A stretch of 64,000 bases of DNA, from positions 310,001 through 374,000 of the forward strand of contig JADNRZ010000010.1 in NCBI GenBank assembly GCA_015501605.1. The letters run 5' to 3'. Position 1 is the first letter of the stretch, and each line of letters starts with the position of its first letter. The notes beneath the pieces are model-generated. The model was given only the letters and a program-made list of their open reading frames with translations, had not been told where the DNA came from and searched no databases. The translations under genes were made by a program, and so were the position numbers. Shown here piece after piece: positions 21,847-33,218 of the stretch. The DNA comes from Panaeolus papilionaceus. Taxonomy: Eukaryota; Basidiomycota; Agaricomycetes; Agaricales.

Positions 21847-24080
21847 GGGGCCTCCTCAAATGGTGCCTCGGGTGCTCCCTCCTCTACTTAACCCCCCAAG
21901 GTCCGTATTGTATCATCCCAAGGATGACATATTCAGAGTCGAAACGCTGACGAAGCTCGCGTCGTAGGGGTCTTAATGTGGAATGCTCAAGATTTCCCAT
22001 GGAACCAGATGAAGACGAGAGCGAGGAGCCTTTACCAACGGACTCGGACATCACCAGAACAAGTTGACTATGATCGAATTCTTTCAATTTCAAATGCTAA
22101 GGATTACAGGTTGTTGTATTCGTTCCCTTGTATCGTACAAAACCTTCACAGCTATTCCTTTTTTCGATTATCACTAAACGACCAGGCTGTCAGAGGAACC
22201 GAGTAGCACCCACCTTGGATGAACGTGGTATCGTCTCGCATGATATGGGAAATTACAAATGAGTGAATCGGGTTGTCGACTCATCATCAAACAATAGCCA
22301 GGACTCGGACGCCTGCTGAAGATGAAGCTAAGCACAACAATATCCCGGTCCGCTTCGAAGGCCATTTTGGAGAAGGGGAGAAGTCTGTTCATGTTCTAAA
22401 ATGATTCGCACCATATTAGACACTTATTAACACTTATTAAAATTGAACTGCTCTAGGTCACAGGGCAAATTAAAGGGCATAGTGTTCTAGAAAAGTCCTA
22501 CCCCTTCTGGGAAATGAATTCAGACGTGCAGTGAATGCATATCATCCCCTTCTTCAATGCTTTATTTACATCACATCCTGTGCGTTCAACTTTCGACGAC
22601 CTCTTTTCACTCGCACCAGAGAGGCACTTCTGACTGAGACAATATTCTTCAAATCCCGAATCGACTCTGACGACCATGGACCGCCATGACCAGCATGCCG
22701 ATCCAAGCGCTGATCATTCAAGCAGCTCAGACATAACGAAGGGGGAAAAGCCCGCGCAGGACATGGTGAACACCTCTTCAGAAGTAGTTACCCCTCCGCG
22801 ACCAGAAGTGAACCTATCGCGGGTCCTAGTCAATGTCACAGGGAGCAGTGTTAACTTGTACAGTGGAAATCCTTCCTTTGTCACGAATCCACCAGGTATG
22901 TTACATATCTGTAAAAAAGTGGTGAATATTTTCTAACGTGCGTTATACATCTACCCAGACACTAACGAGGCGTCTCGCCCTCATATGGCCTCCCCGCCTC
23001 CACTCCACGAGGAAATAGGTTTACAGGAGCCCAATAGGATTTACGAGCGACACATGCTCACACGAGTTCGAGGCTATCCTCTGTGGCTCCCAGAAGGAGA
23101 CCTCAACGCTCCTGTTAAGAAGAGGAGGGTGGGAGTCAGCATAGGGGATGTTGGGATGGTAGCCTCAGATGGCTATTTTTCGTATCTGTTCAATATCCTG
23201 CTTCCGGCCAACGATCCACTCCAGCCGGAACGACTCCCTGAGGGTTATACCCCCATAAAGTCCCTCAGTAGCAGTGCAGTTAGTCGAGTGAAGAAGTACA
23301 AGGCAAACAGTGCCCTAACCAGCCTCTCAGTGCGGAAGGTGCCTGGGTTAGCTCCAGGTGATAACACGCGGTGAGCACGACTCATACACTGAAAATGGAT
23401 TATAGTCACTTATTGATGACCCCTACTTGATTTTAGCACAGAACAAAAATTTGAACTGTCCTCATCCGAGGGAGCGGTGCTCGCACTTCCTGATGGGGCA
23501 CAATCATACGATCTGCAGGAAGACGTCGTGTCTTGGACCAACTACATGCGCGCTAATCTTGGTCAGTGGTACAAATACACCATTGGTACGCTTGGACGCA
23601 ATGTGCGAAATGGAGATATCAGGCTTATCACTGGGTGCGACAAGACTACGTTCTGGGGAGTTGCTGTTGCCGAGCATCCTTCCTTCGTTCCAGAGAAATG
23701 CTGGTTGCACTTCCGACCTTCAGCCGCTGCCACCACTGACTCGGAAGTACACACTTGGGACTATTCTGGCGTCGTCTCATCAAGGACAGGCCCCAGTCAG
23801 GATGAAATTGGGGAGCTCGACTGGGACATGGCTACATATCGCGCAAATAATCCCAACCAATGCGTATGTGTTCGATTGATGACTCGAACCTTGCCCAAAG
23901 ATGAATGGAGAAGCATAAGCGAGGAATTCGGACTGGAACAGAGCATGGATGGGAACGATACAGGGACTTCAGCAAGTCCCCTAGGCTCTACTTCGTCTAG
24001 CCCCTCCAATAATGTCCGCTCCACCCACTCTTCAGAGGAATTTGTTCGAGACAGGAAGCCACATCAAAGGCTCTATACGG
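21512..24080 (+). repeat. left arm of a large inverted duplication
   Basis: About 2.57 kb matching, in reverse orientation, 34870-38724 once a 1.3-kb insertion there is removed (2.54 kb). It covers the last coding exons of copy B, the whole B-C spacer, and exons 1-3 of copy C. By eye, identity is very high in exons 1-3 of C against D, including introns. It drops sharply at the end of exon 3. The empty insertion site GACTAT lies at 22066-22071. Confidence 0.8.
21847..22675. promoter_or_regulatory. B-C spacer and promoter of copy C
   Basis: No gene seen; open frames here are shared with the other arm but have no motifs. The last 100 bases before the C ATG resemble the upstream sequences of D and E, including the shared TTTTCACTCGCACCAGAG-like block, so this is a conserved family promoter. 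Confidence 0.45.
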
Positions 24081-26077
24081 TATGCCACACATATTACCTG
24101 TCTCGACTTTTCATCATTGAGACCGTATTCAGAATTACCATCCCGCCGATCTCGTAAACCAGATGCTGCTGGCGCTCTCGCCCAATGCCACGGCAGCCAG
24201 CTGCATTGATAGCGACTGGAGCTATCCTTTAGAGCCAGCGGAACACTCCTATGTGCAATTCCTTGTGAGTGCTCATGAGCGTTCTACCTCATTAACAGAA
24301 GCCCAACACACTATTTGTAGCCACTAACCAGTGTTATCTCGGAGTTCGATGCCACATATATGCTCTGTACTGTGTTTCTGGGTGCAGATATTGAGAACGT
24401 GGAAGGTATGTCCTTAAACTTTAGCCTCACTGTCCAAACACGCATGCACTAACGTCAATCGACCATCAATCATCGATGAGGCTGTGCCCAGCTCAAAGTA
24501 AGACCACTAAATTCAGGGGTCAGTACACCAAATTATAGTATTCTTGTCGTCTTTTGATCACAAGTCAGCCCGCCAATCTCGTGTGGCAAAAGCTCTGCTC
24601 CATGCACGCGGAAGCGAGCGTCAAGGCTCATGACAGGCCCGAGGATTTCGTCACGGATCTACTTTTTATCATTGAGGCCTTCCTCGATTTTTTTATTGGC
24701 ATCGAGACATTAAAGCATAATGGCGGGATAAGACTTTTGGGCAACGTCGATTATTGGACTTGGCCTTTTTTTCTCGAGGCTTTTCGTTTGCTGGATGCCA
24801 TAATGATGCGTAGATGGCTCCATGACCACGATGAATGGATTTCACTAAATGTCCACAGCAGTTATAATGTTGTCGAAAGGTCATCTAGCCTGGATGTTGC
24901 TTCAAATTCCTACGCAAATTTCCGTCTCACGGGTAATATGCAAGAACTCAGGAAATGTGCCAACGCGTTATGCCTCATAATCATCATCACTCATTGGATA
25001 GTACGTAGACCTTGGTGCTGACACACGAGTACCAGCTCACCCGACATTTTGCGTCTGCAGCATCCTGGGGGCACCTATCACTGGTTGCCCAGCTTGAGTT
25101 ACCCAGGCATAGACGCTACGAACTCGAGTTACCCAGGCGTAGGCGATATATACCCACGTCCGTTGATATCAGCAGTAGTACTTTCTGGCAACAACAACGA
25201 TGTTGACATTGATAAACGTACGCGGTATGTGGTTCCGTGCCCGCAGCCGTGGTTTTCCGAAACTCCTGTCACCAATAGAGTTACTGATGCACATATAGGG
25301 TTGATGAGGACATACCGACTAACCAACTCCAGACTGCGGGCAGAAGCTACACATCAGACAAGATCCCAGAAGACATACCCAAATCAAGTCAAAGACATAC
25401 GTGGACAAAGCCTACAGGTGAACGCGTAAAGTTGCTTCCCAACCGTCTGGCTCGGCTGGAAAGAGCCCCCCAGGTCAGCACACATATTTCGAGCCATTAT
25501 GCATCACGGGCCACATACGATTGAGCTCTGAATCCTGACCAATTATTAACAGCATTTCCTTGTGGTTGGGGAAAAATGGACTACTAAATCAAAGGCACCG
25601 AGAAAACATGTGCAAAAACCAAAATCGCCAAAGGCTTCTCTACGCAAAGATCTAGACAAAACAACTGTTTCACACATGATCACGCTGCCAAGCCCCACCA
25701 CCCCGCTCAAAGACGCACATCCAGACCCATATTTTTCCATGCGTGACTTGAGTGGACGTACAGAAACGAATCTGTCTTCCGCTGGTTTTGACAATATGGT
25801 CTTGGATCCTCCCTTCCAGAACCCCTCCAACTCGCTCCATGCCGCAGGCCAATACCCATCTTGGCCATCTTCGACGCCATACATGTCCAACTTAGGTGGA
25901 GATACAGCAATGAATGAGTTCGGTTTCGAAAGCATGCCCCGGGGCCCTAACCTCGGGTACAATGTCGCTCCATTGGGAAGCTGGACACGGTGGGACGAGT
26001 TTGACTATGTTGGCCCGACCGTTTCTTCGGATATAGCAGCGGACGATGACCCAAAGTCTCATTACTTCCAACCATAG
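22676..26077 (+). CDS. family copy C, uncharacterised basidiomycete protein
   Basis: Full-length family member, ten exons, 941 aa: 22676-22895, 22959-23370, 23437-24079, 24133-24264, 24321-24405, 24481-24518, 24569-25000, 25061-25224, 25299-25473 and 25553-26077. Blocks include RGYPLWLPEGDLN, GVSIGDVGMVASDG, YLFNILLPANDPLQP, GAVLALPDGAQS, CDKTTFWGVAVAEHPSF, NQMLLALSPNATAAS, YMLCTVFLGADIENVEG and VDYWTWPFFLEAFRLLDAI. The C-terminal 300 residues are low-complexity, first basic (KAPRKHVQKPKSPK) then acidic-aromatic. No HSP20 domain is found before the stop at 26075. Exon 8 has an internal tandem duplication (SYPGIDATN / SYPGVGDIY). No signal peptide is present. It faces STE6 tail to tail. Function unknown. 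Confidence 0.78.
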
Positions 26078-26536
26078 AGATTCCGGTATAACTTTGAGCG
26101 TCGCACAACAAATTCATGTAATCAAATCATTCTATTCATTCAATCCCTTTATATCGTATCCACAAAAAATACAAAAACATAACTGTCGTTTTTCTTTTCA
26201 AACAAAGCAGAGAAAATAAGCTGTAAAAATGCGGGTAGAAAATGTGGTATGAATGTGGTGTGGTGTGGTGTGGTAAACTACAAATGAGAGTGGATCGTTG
26301 TCGTCGTGAAATGTCTTTAGTAAGTAAAATGGGATGTGTGGTATCGCGATCATAAAGGTGGTAAATGTCATGAGGGAGGGAATCGTCGCAGACGATATGG
26401 GGAAAGGAATGGCAAGGGGTTTCGCGAACAAAGGTAAGTAAAAAGGGGTATGGGGAGAACAAAAGGTATAAAGAGTGGGAATAAAAAATAAAAATACAAT
26501 CATCACAGGTGCGCGGTCAATGTCCAAGCCGGCACT
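26078..26536. terminator. convergent 3' region of copy C and STE6
   Basis: A 459-bp region between two convergent stops, rich in A/T runs and serving both 3' ends. It contains the TGTGG microsatellite listed separately. No gene is seen. Confidence 0.4.
26254..26274. repeat. TGTGG microsatellite
   Basis: Four perfect TGTGG units plus one base, in the convergent 3' region between copy C and STE6. Confidence 0.9.
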
Positions 26537-29500
26537 CTAGCCGACCCATTCACCACCATTCGCCAATGTCGCAAACACGCCCTTGCGCCTCACCAACTCC
26601 TCAAACCTCCCCTCCTCGACAATCTCCCCATCCTGCACGACCACAATCCGATCACACATCTGCATAACCTCCATCTTATGCGTCACCATCACCGTCGTCC
26701 TCTTGCCTCCCTCCTCGCCCTCACCGGCAGCTGCAGAGCGAATCGACTCCATGACCAACGCCTGGTTCTCGGGATCCAGAGCGCTCGTACACTCGTCAAG
26801 GATCAAAACACGGCTCGGCCTGGCGAGCGCACGCGCGATTTGTAGACGCTGCGCCTGTCCACCCGACACCAACGCTGCATTCTCTCCAAGAGTCGTATCA
26901 TACCCCATCGGCAACCCCATTACAAACTCATGCACCATCGCCTTCTTGGCCGCCTTCCTCACATCCGTGGGCGTCACCCCATAGGACCCATACCTGATAT
27001 TCTCCTCCACACTCGCGTCGAATAGGTTAGGCGATTGACTGACGACGCTAACCTGTTCGCGGAGGTGCGAGGTCTGAATGTCGGAGAGGGGGATGCCGTC
27101 GATGGTAATGCGTCCTTGGGATGGTTCATATAGGCGTTGGAGGAGTGCTGTGATGGTAGACTTGCCAGACCCGGAAGGACCGACAATGGCTACCCATTCG
27201 CCTGCGTTGATAGAGAGGTCGATGGATTTGAGGACAGGCGCGGTGGGGCGCTCAGGGTACGTGAATGTGACGTCGGCGAATTGGATGGAGCCGTTGATGG
27301 TGGGCTTGAGTGAGCCTTTGGATTCGTCGGTTGAGGTGGGTAGGTTCATGAGTTTGTGGAGGTCAGAAGTGGCTTGTGTGGATTTGGCGATTTTTTCAGC
27401 TATAAAATCAAGTTAAGATCAGTAAAACGCTTCCAAGTGACAGAGAGAGAGAAGAAACGCACTAAAAGCCATAAGCTGACTCCCAATCGTCACCGTAAAC
27501 ACAACGAGGTTCAACACCTCCACCATCTGGAGATAACTATACCTCCCCTTCACAATCAACACAGCACCCACATAAAACAACAAGGCCTCCGCAAAATAAA
27601 TCAACCCACTCGCCACACCATACGTGCAGCCCTCCACAAAGGCACCTCGCACACCCGTCTGCAGCGCCCTCTTCGCAGCGCGCTCAAACTGCGCCTCGAA
27701 GATTCCGCCTAGCGCCATCGACCGGATGCCGCGCACATTGACGATGGCCTCATAATACCCCCTCGACACCTCCTCCCGTGCCCTCTTATTCCTCACCTCG
27801 CACTTCGCCACAAGCCGACTCTGCACTGCCATCACACCCGCAAAGACAGGGGCGATGGCGAACCCTGCGAGGGTTAGCTCCCAGCCCCGAATGAGGGCCC
27901 ATAGGAGCCCGACGGAGAGCATAGCGGTAACGACGATGCATTGGGCCCAGACGATGCTGATGAGATTTCGGGCATCATCTGCGTCTTTGACGATGATTTG
28001 GACGATGCGGGCTGGGGTGTTGTCGATTGTCGAGGATGCTTCTTTGGCCTTCTCCTTTGGGGATTCGGTGAGATCGGTGGTGGAAGCAGAAACGGCCTTT
28101 TCGTTCGAGTTCGAGGTGGTGGTGGCGGAAGAGGCAGCCGGGGAAGCATCAAACCACTTCCTATCCTGCCTAACCACGCCGCCAAATGCATCCCCTCTAA
28201 CCCTCTCAGCCCACCCATTCGCAACGCCCTCCATAATCGCATACTTGCACGCCAAAAAGATCCCATCGAGGGCGGCAACACCAAGTACGATGCCTCCAAA
28301 CATGTTGATCACTGACACATTGCGCGCACCGATGGAGACTTCGAATAGGAGGCGAGAGAGAAGGAAGGAGAAGAGGGGCGTCATCGCACCGCTGAGGAGA
28401 CAGAATGTGAGACCGATGAAAAGGATGGGTTTCGAAGGGAGAGTGGAGAATGCAACGCGGGAGAGACGGAGGAATGATGGTCGGGGTTCGTCATCTTGCT
28501 CCATGGGGGTATTGCTACGTGGCTCAACGACGATGCTGTTAAGATTAGCCTCGCTCGCCCATCCTCTCCTCTGCACCTGGAGTTCCCTCGCCTCACGTCC
28601 CTTACGGGCAGTAGCACCGCTCATCTCAACAGCGTACTTCTCGTTGTTGAACGCCTTCTCTTCTTCGTCTTCCTCCTCCTCGACGTACTTCTTCTCTGAG
28701 GGGTACGCAGCGAAGGGGTTACTGGAAGCGATGGTGAAAGTGGCACTGGTAGGGGTGAATGGGAGGCTGTAGCGTTTCGAAGGTGTAAGACTGAATCGGG
28801 CAGCAACAGGACTAGCAGGCATCTCGAGGTGAATACTCGACGGCCTGCGTTGTCGTCCCTGTGGCTGGGGCTTCTCTTCGTCGATAGCATTAGAGCCAAC
28901 AAAAGCCTCGAATGGCACAAAGCGCGAGATGCGGTACTGCGAAGGTCGGTTATTGACGACAGCCGGAGCCGGTACGGCGACGGGTTTTGCCGTAAGATCA
29001 GCGATGACGTCAAACATCCAATTGCCGAAGGTCAAAGGACGAATGGCGAGGGACTGATGCTTGAGGTTAACGGGGTTCACGATAACGTCCTCGTCGTCGC
29101 TCTCATAGAGATCCTCCACATCTTCAGGGGCGGGTGAAGGAGCGAGCATCTCAACGTCCTTCTCCGGTAAGAAACCTCCCATCTGAGCCTGCACATCCAT
29201 CATCTTTCTGAACTCGCCCCTATCCTCGTCCTCGCCTCCAAACACCATCTCGAGGTCATAGCGGTACCCCTGTTCCGCGACCCGTCCTTGTTTAAGGACG
29301 TACACGAAATCGTTAGGGGAGATCTGAGATAGGTCGTGTGTGATGACGATGGTCGTTTTGTTGGATCGCCAGCGTTTGAGGGCTTCGAAGACGAGGATAC
29401 GAGAGGTGCTGTCGAGAGCTGAGGTGGCTTCATCTATGTGAAAGAGATAGGTCAGTATCATATACAATAAAGAATGAACGAATCGAACACACCAAGAATA

Positions 29501-31544
29501 AGTACAGTTGGATTCCTCAACTTTGCTCTCGCAATGGCAAGACGCTGCTTCTGTCCACCGCTCAAGCCCACGCCCGAACCACCTCCAAGCACCGTATCAT
29601 ACCCCTGCGGCATATCACGCACGAAATCATGCATGAGTGCCGCCCTACACGCATCTTCCACCTCCTCCCGCATCACCCTCTCCCCATCCTCATCTCCACT
29701 CACCACATCCCGCAACCCCTCCAAATCCATCCCGAGGCCCGCAACGACATTCTCAAACACACTCCTTCCATCCAAAAGCACACACCCGCCCTGCTGCACA
29801 GCGCCGACCTGCTCCCGAACCCACTGCTCCTCCAGGAATCGTACATCCCTTTCATCAAGCGTCACCATCCCCTCCTGTGGATCATACATCCGCATCAGCA
29901 GCGCGCCGACGCTAGACTTGCCGGACCCAGACGAGCCGACGATGAATGTCATTTCGTGCGCGGGGAGGAATAGGGAGACGTTGGAGAGGACGGGGATCGA
30001 AGGACGAGAAGGGTACGCGAATGTGATGTTGTGCAACGCGAGCTCGCCGTGACACTTCGAAGGGGTGATTTTTCGGAGGGTGCGTGGGGAGGATGAGGTG
30101 GTGGGTTTGAATGATTGGAGGAATCCGAATTGGGAGGAGCGGGTTGTAGGCGAGGGAGGAGCGTCGACTGATGAGGCGGTGGAGCTCCTGTAGGAAGGTT
30201 TCGACGAAGATTCGGGAGAGGCAGAGAGGTCATCGACGAGAGAGAGCATAGCGACCATTGCGAATTTGCCTTTGGCCAGCGTGATCAGATGAGGAATGCA
30301 CATCTGGAGATTCGTAGTCGCAATGAGGCAAGCCCAGAAAACAGCCATGACGTCGCCAGCTGAAACCCTGCCATCGCGGACGAGTTTAGCTCCGAACCAG
30401 AATCCCTGCACGAACATTGCAAACATGACGAATTGTGAGAGACCAGAGGTAGTAGCCCACAGTGCATTAAGCTTGCTCGCAGCCTTCGTAAGAGAGTTGA
30501 ACGCCGCCTTTGCCCTGCGAACCTCAAATGATTGAGCATTAAACGCCTTCACTGTCGAGATCGCCGCAACAGCGCGATCGACGATAGTAGCAGCTACAGC
30601 TGTCTGCTCGCGCTCGTATGCGAGGAGTGGGTTGGCGAATCCTTGTGAGAGTCCTTGAATGAAGATGAGAAGAGGCACAGCGGAGAGAATGACGAGGGTC
30701 AGAGCCCATGAGCGCATGAATGCGAGGATGAGGCATGCGATTGTGGTCGTGATGCTTTGAACGAGGAGTCCGGATGCGAGGGAGGAAGCGGAGCGGACTT
30801 CGTCTGTTTCTCTGTTTAATTTGAATTAAAAGTTAGTGTTGAAGTTTAGATATGAAGTGAGATGAGGCCGCACCTTTGGAATTTGGCCATGTGCCCAGCA
30901 GCACCGACAGGGCCATTACTATTCTCGTCGGCTGCTTCATTAGAACTAGTACCCATGTTAGAATCGAACCATGACATCTCCTTGTTCATCATACTCCTAA
31001 ACACCATCCTCCTCAATGCTCTCACATTAACCTCTCCCGTCCAGATCCAAAGCGAGCTAGTGACGCTCCCAAGCGCAATAGAGCCCACCGCGAGTCCCAG
31101 AAGCTGGAGCGCAGCGAGGCCTACACCTCTCAGTAGCGCATCCTTCGCTTCTTTCGTTGGGGGGAAATCAGGGGACGCAGGTGAGTTGGGGTATGTCGCG
31201 AATGCGTCAAAGGCCTGGCCGATGACGAAGGTCATGAAGGGAGCGATGCCGCCTGAGACGAGGGAGGAGAAGATGGCGGGGATGAGGAGGACGCAGACGT
31301 GTCTCCGTGAGAGGAGGGAAAATAAGAGTTTAAGGGAAGGTTGTAGTGAAGGAGCGGATGAGGGTGAGGATGAAGGAGCGGCGGGTGTGGGTGATGATGA
31401 TGATGGGTCATGTTTAGCGTCGATGTCGACGGGTACAAAGTCTGATTCGATTGAGTTTCTTGGTGAAACTTCGAGTTCGTAAGGTCTTGATTCGAGGTCA
31501 GAAGTACTGACTGCGAGTTGTTGGGTGTTCGTTTGTCTCTTCAT
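26537..31544 (-). CDS. STE6: STE6-like ABC-B full transporter, probable pheromone exporter
   Basis: Full-size ABC-B transporter (TMD-NBD-TMD-NBD), 1607 aa, resembling fungal Ste6, which exports farnesylated mating peptides across the plasma membrane. Exons 31544-30874, 30811-29493, 29433-27463 and 27399-26537 join in frame. NBD1: Walker A VGSSGSGKSS, Q-loop VGAVQQ, signature LSGGQKQR, Walker B VLILDEATSALD (split by an intron), H-loop TIVITHD. NBD2: Walker A VGPSGSGKST, signature VSGGQAQR, Walker B LILDECTSALD, H-loop TVMVTHK. Both sites keep catalytic Glu and His. The stretch DFVYVLKQGRVAEQGYR after NBD1 and the long acidic serine-rich linker are Ste6-like. Another MDR-type exporter is the alternative. 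A low-complexity insert (about 50 residues) sits within TMD2 after KWFDASP. The gene lies between opposed copies C and D. Confidence 0.82.
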
Positions 31545-33218
31545 CGTTGAGTTATTGAGTTGAGGAAATGTTAATGAGGTTGCGTTAGGAGTGATCGTTC
31601 AACGAATAAGTAGAGGTAGAGATGAAAACGAAAAGGGGAGGAGAAGAAACGAAAGGGAGAAAGGAAGAGACTAAGGGAATGATAGAGAGAGAGAGAGAAA
31701 GGTCAATGCATTTCCCGCCTCTCTTTCCTTTTGTTCGATAGCCTGCAGAGACCATTGTCCGTATTCCTATTGTTCATATTCTGTTTACCTTTATTTGGTC
31801 ATGGTTGAAACAATAAGATGGACCCGGAGTTATTCCCTTATTTGGCATTCAATACATTAGATCCTTCCACGCTCCGTCTTTATCTTGTGAAGAAAAACTA
31901 TGACTCGACGCTATCTCTTTGTCAAAGTATGAAAGAGATAAAATATCATGAAAGATATAAAATAACAAAGTATCATCGAAAGCAATCATGAAAGACACCA
32001 AAAATCTCTTTCAAAGCCCATCCGACCTCATGTGTGCCAACAAAGAACGGAAACGCACGATGCATATCACTCTTCAAAGGAGAAGCTGAAGCACCGAAAG
32101 TACGGGGGAACATGTCCTTCATAGTCGTCTATTTATGAATTCTCCGGGCATTATTGTCATGTCCAACTGTCGTACGATGGACTGCATTGCAGAATGACAT
32201 CGTGTTTGGCCGACCCTTTTATTTGTGCACGCTGAGAATAGGGTGCGCAAACACAAACACAGCCACTGCGTGGCATTATTGCATCACGATCATTTGATTG
32301 TTCCTGTTTGTACACTTTGTGCCTGACGTGCAATTGTCCCATTATCTAGGTTCTCAACGTGCGTTCATCGACGCCTTCAATTGCTGTGAAGTAAATTAAC
32401 CGCCCAATCTTTCACTCAATCGCACTGCTTGACTTCACATGATAATGCAGCTATCGTAGTGATCCATTATCATTCCATTTACTTGACTGCATCCTGTCGT
32501 CGATGTCACACATTCCTTTCGGCATTTCGACCACTCCATTCATATCCCTCTCGCCATCCTATATTCAAACCCCAATTATACCCACATTTGCAATGTATTC
32601 AATCGTCATCATTCTTAACATGAACCCCCACACATAAATACAAATCATACATCCATCAAAGATGTTTCCGTGACCCACGCCGTTTGCCTATGATGACCGA
32701 TTATAGAAGTGATACCAGGTGGTGCGATAGCATCATCGTAGATCGATCGATCCATTTTAATTCATGATATCTGACTTTTCGGACCTTCACCTTACCTCAG
32801 ACCTCCGTGTTCACCTTAGACTCATCCAACGCAGACGCAGGCCCATCCTCGGCAAGCTGGATGTAGGGTATCAGGATATTTTTACATGAACCGGGAGGGT
32901 GACTTACTCAAAAACAGAGGGATTGAGATGGGGAGAGGCAGGGTTAGTTACTATGGAGTGACCCCTTTGAATGTATATACTAACGACTTGAAATCGGAGG
33001 TTTGTAGGCCAATTTTAAGTCGTATATCCGACTGTTTATTCTATTCGAGATAATCCGCGAAGTATCTTCACACCAGCGAATAGTACTCTCTAGGTGGAGG
33101 TCTAGGTGCAGATAACTTCTGGGGTTTTGACGCACTCTGAATCAAGCACGAACAAAGTAAAACTTGAATGCATAGGAGTATTGTAACCTCCAAGTCAAGT
33201 ACACCTGTTCACTCATCG
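31545..33218. other. STE6 upstream region, no gene
   Basis: Upstream region of STE6 and 3' region of copy D. It has a GA-rich tract near 31620-31700 including (GA)n at about 31683, probably part of the STE6 promoter or 5' leader. No pheromone-precursor-like CaaX frame was noticed, though such genes are very short and easy to miss. Confidence 0.4.

Noticed and set aside
27855..28772. 305-codon open frame on the plus strand
   Set aside because: Antisense to the STE6-like TMD2/linker exon; it arises from codon bias of that gene and has no motif.
29474..30052. 192-codon open frame on the plus strand
   Set aside because: Antisense to NBD1 of the STE6-like gene; low-complexity Pro/Ser product.
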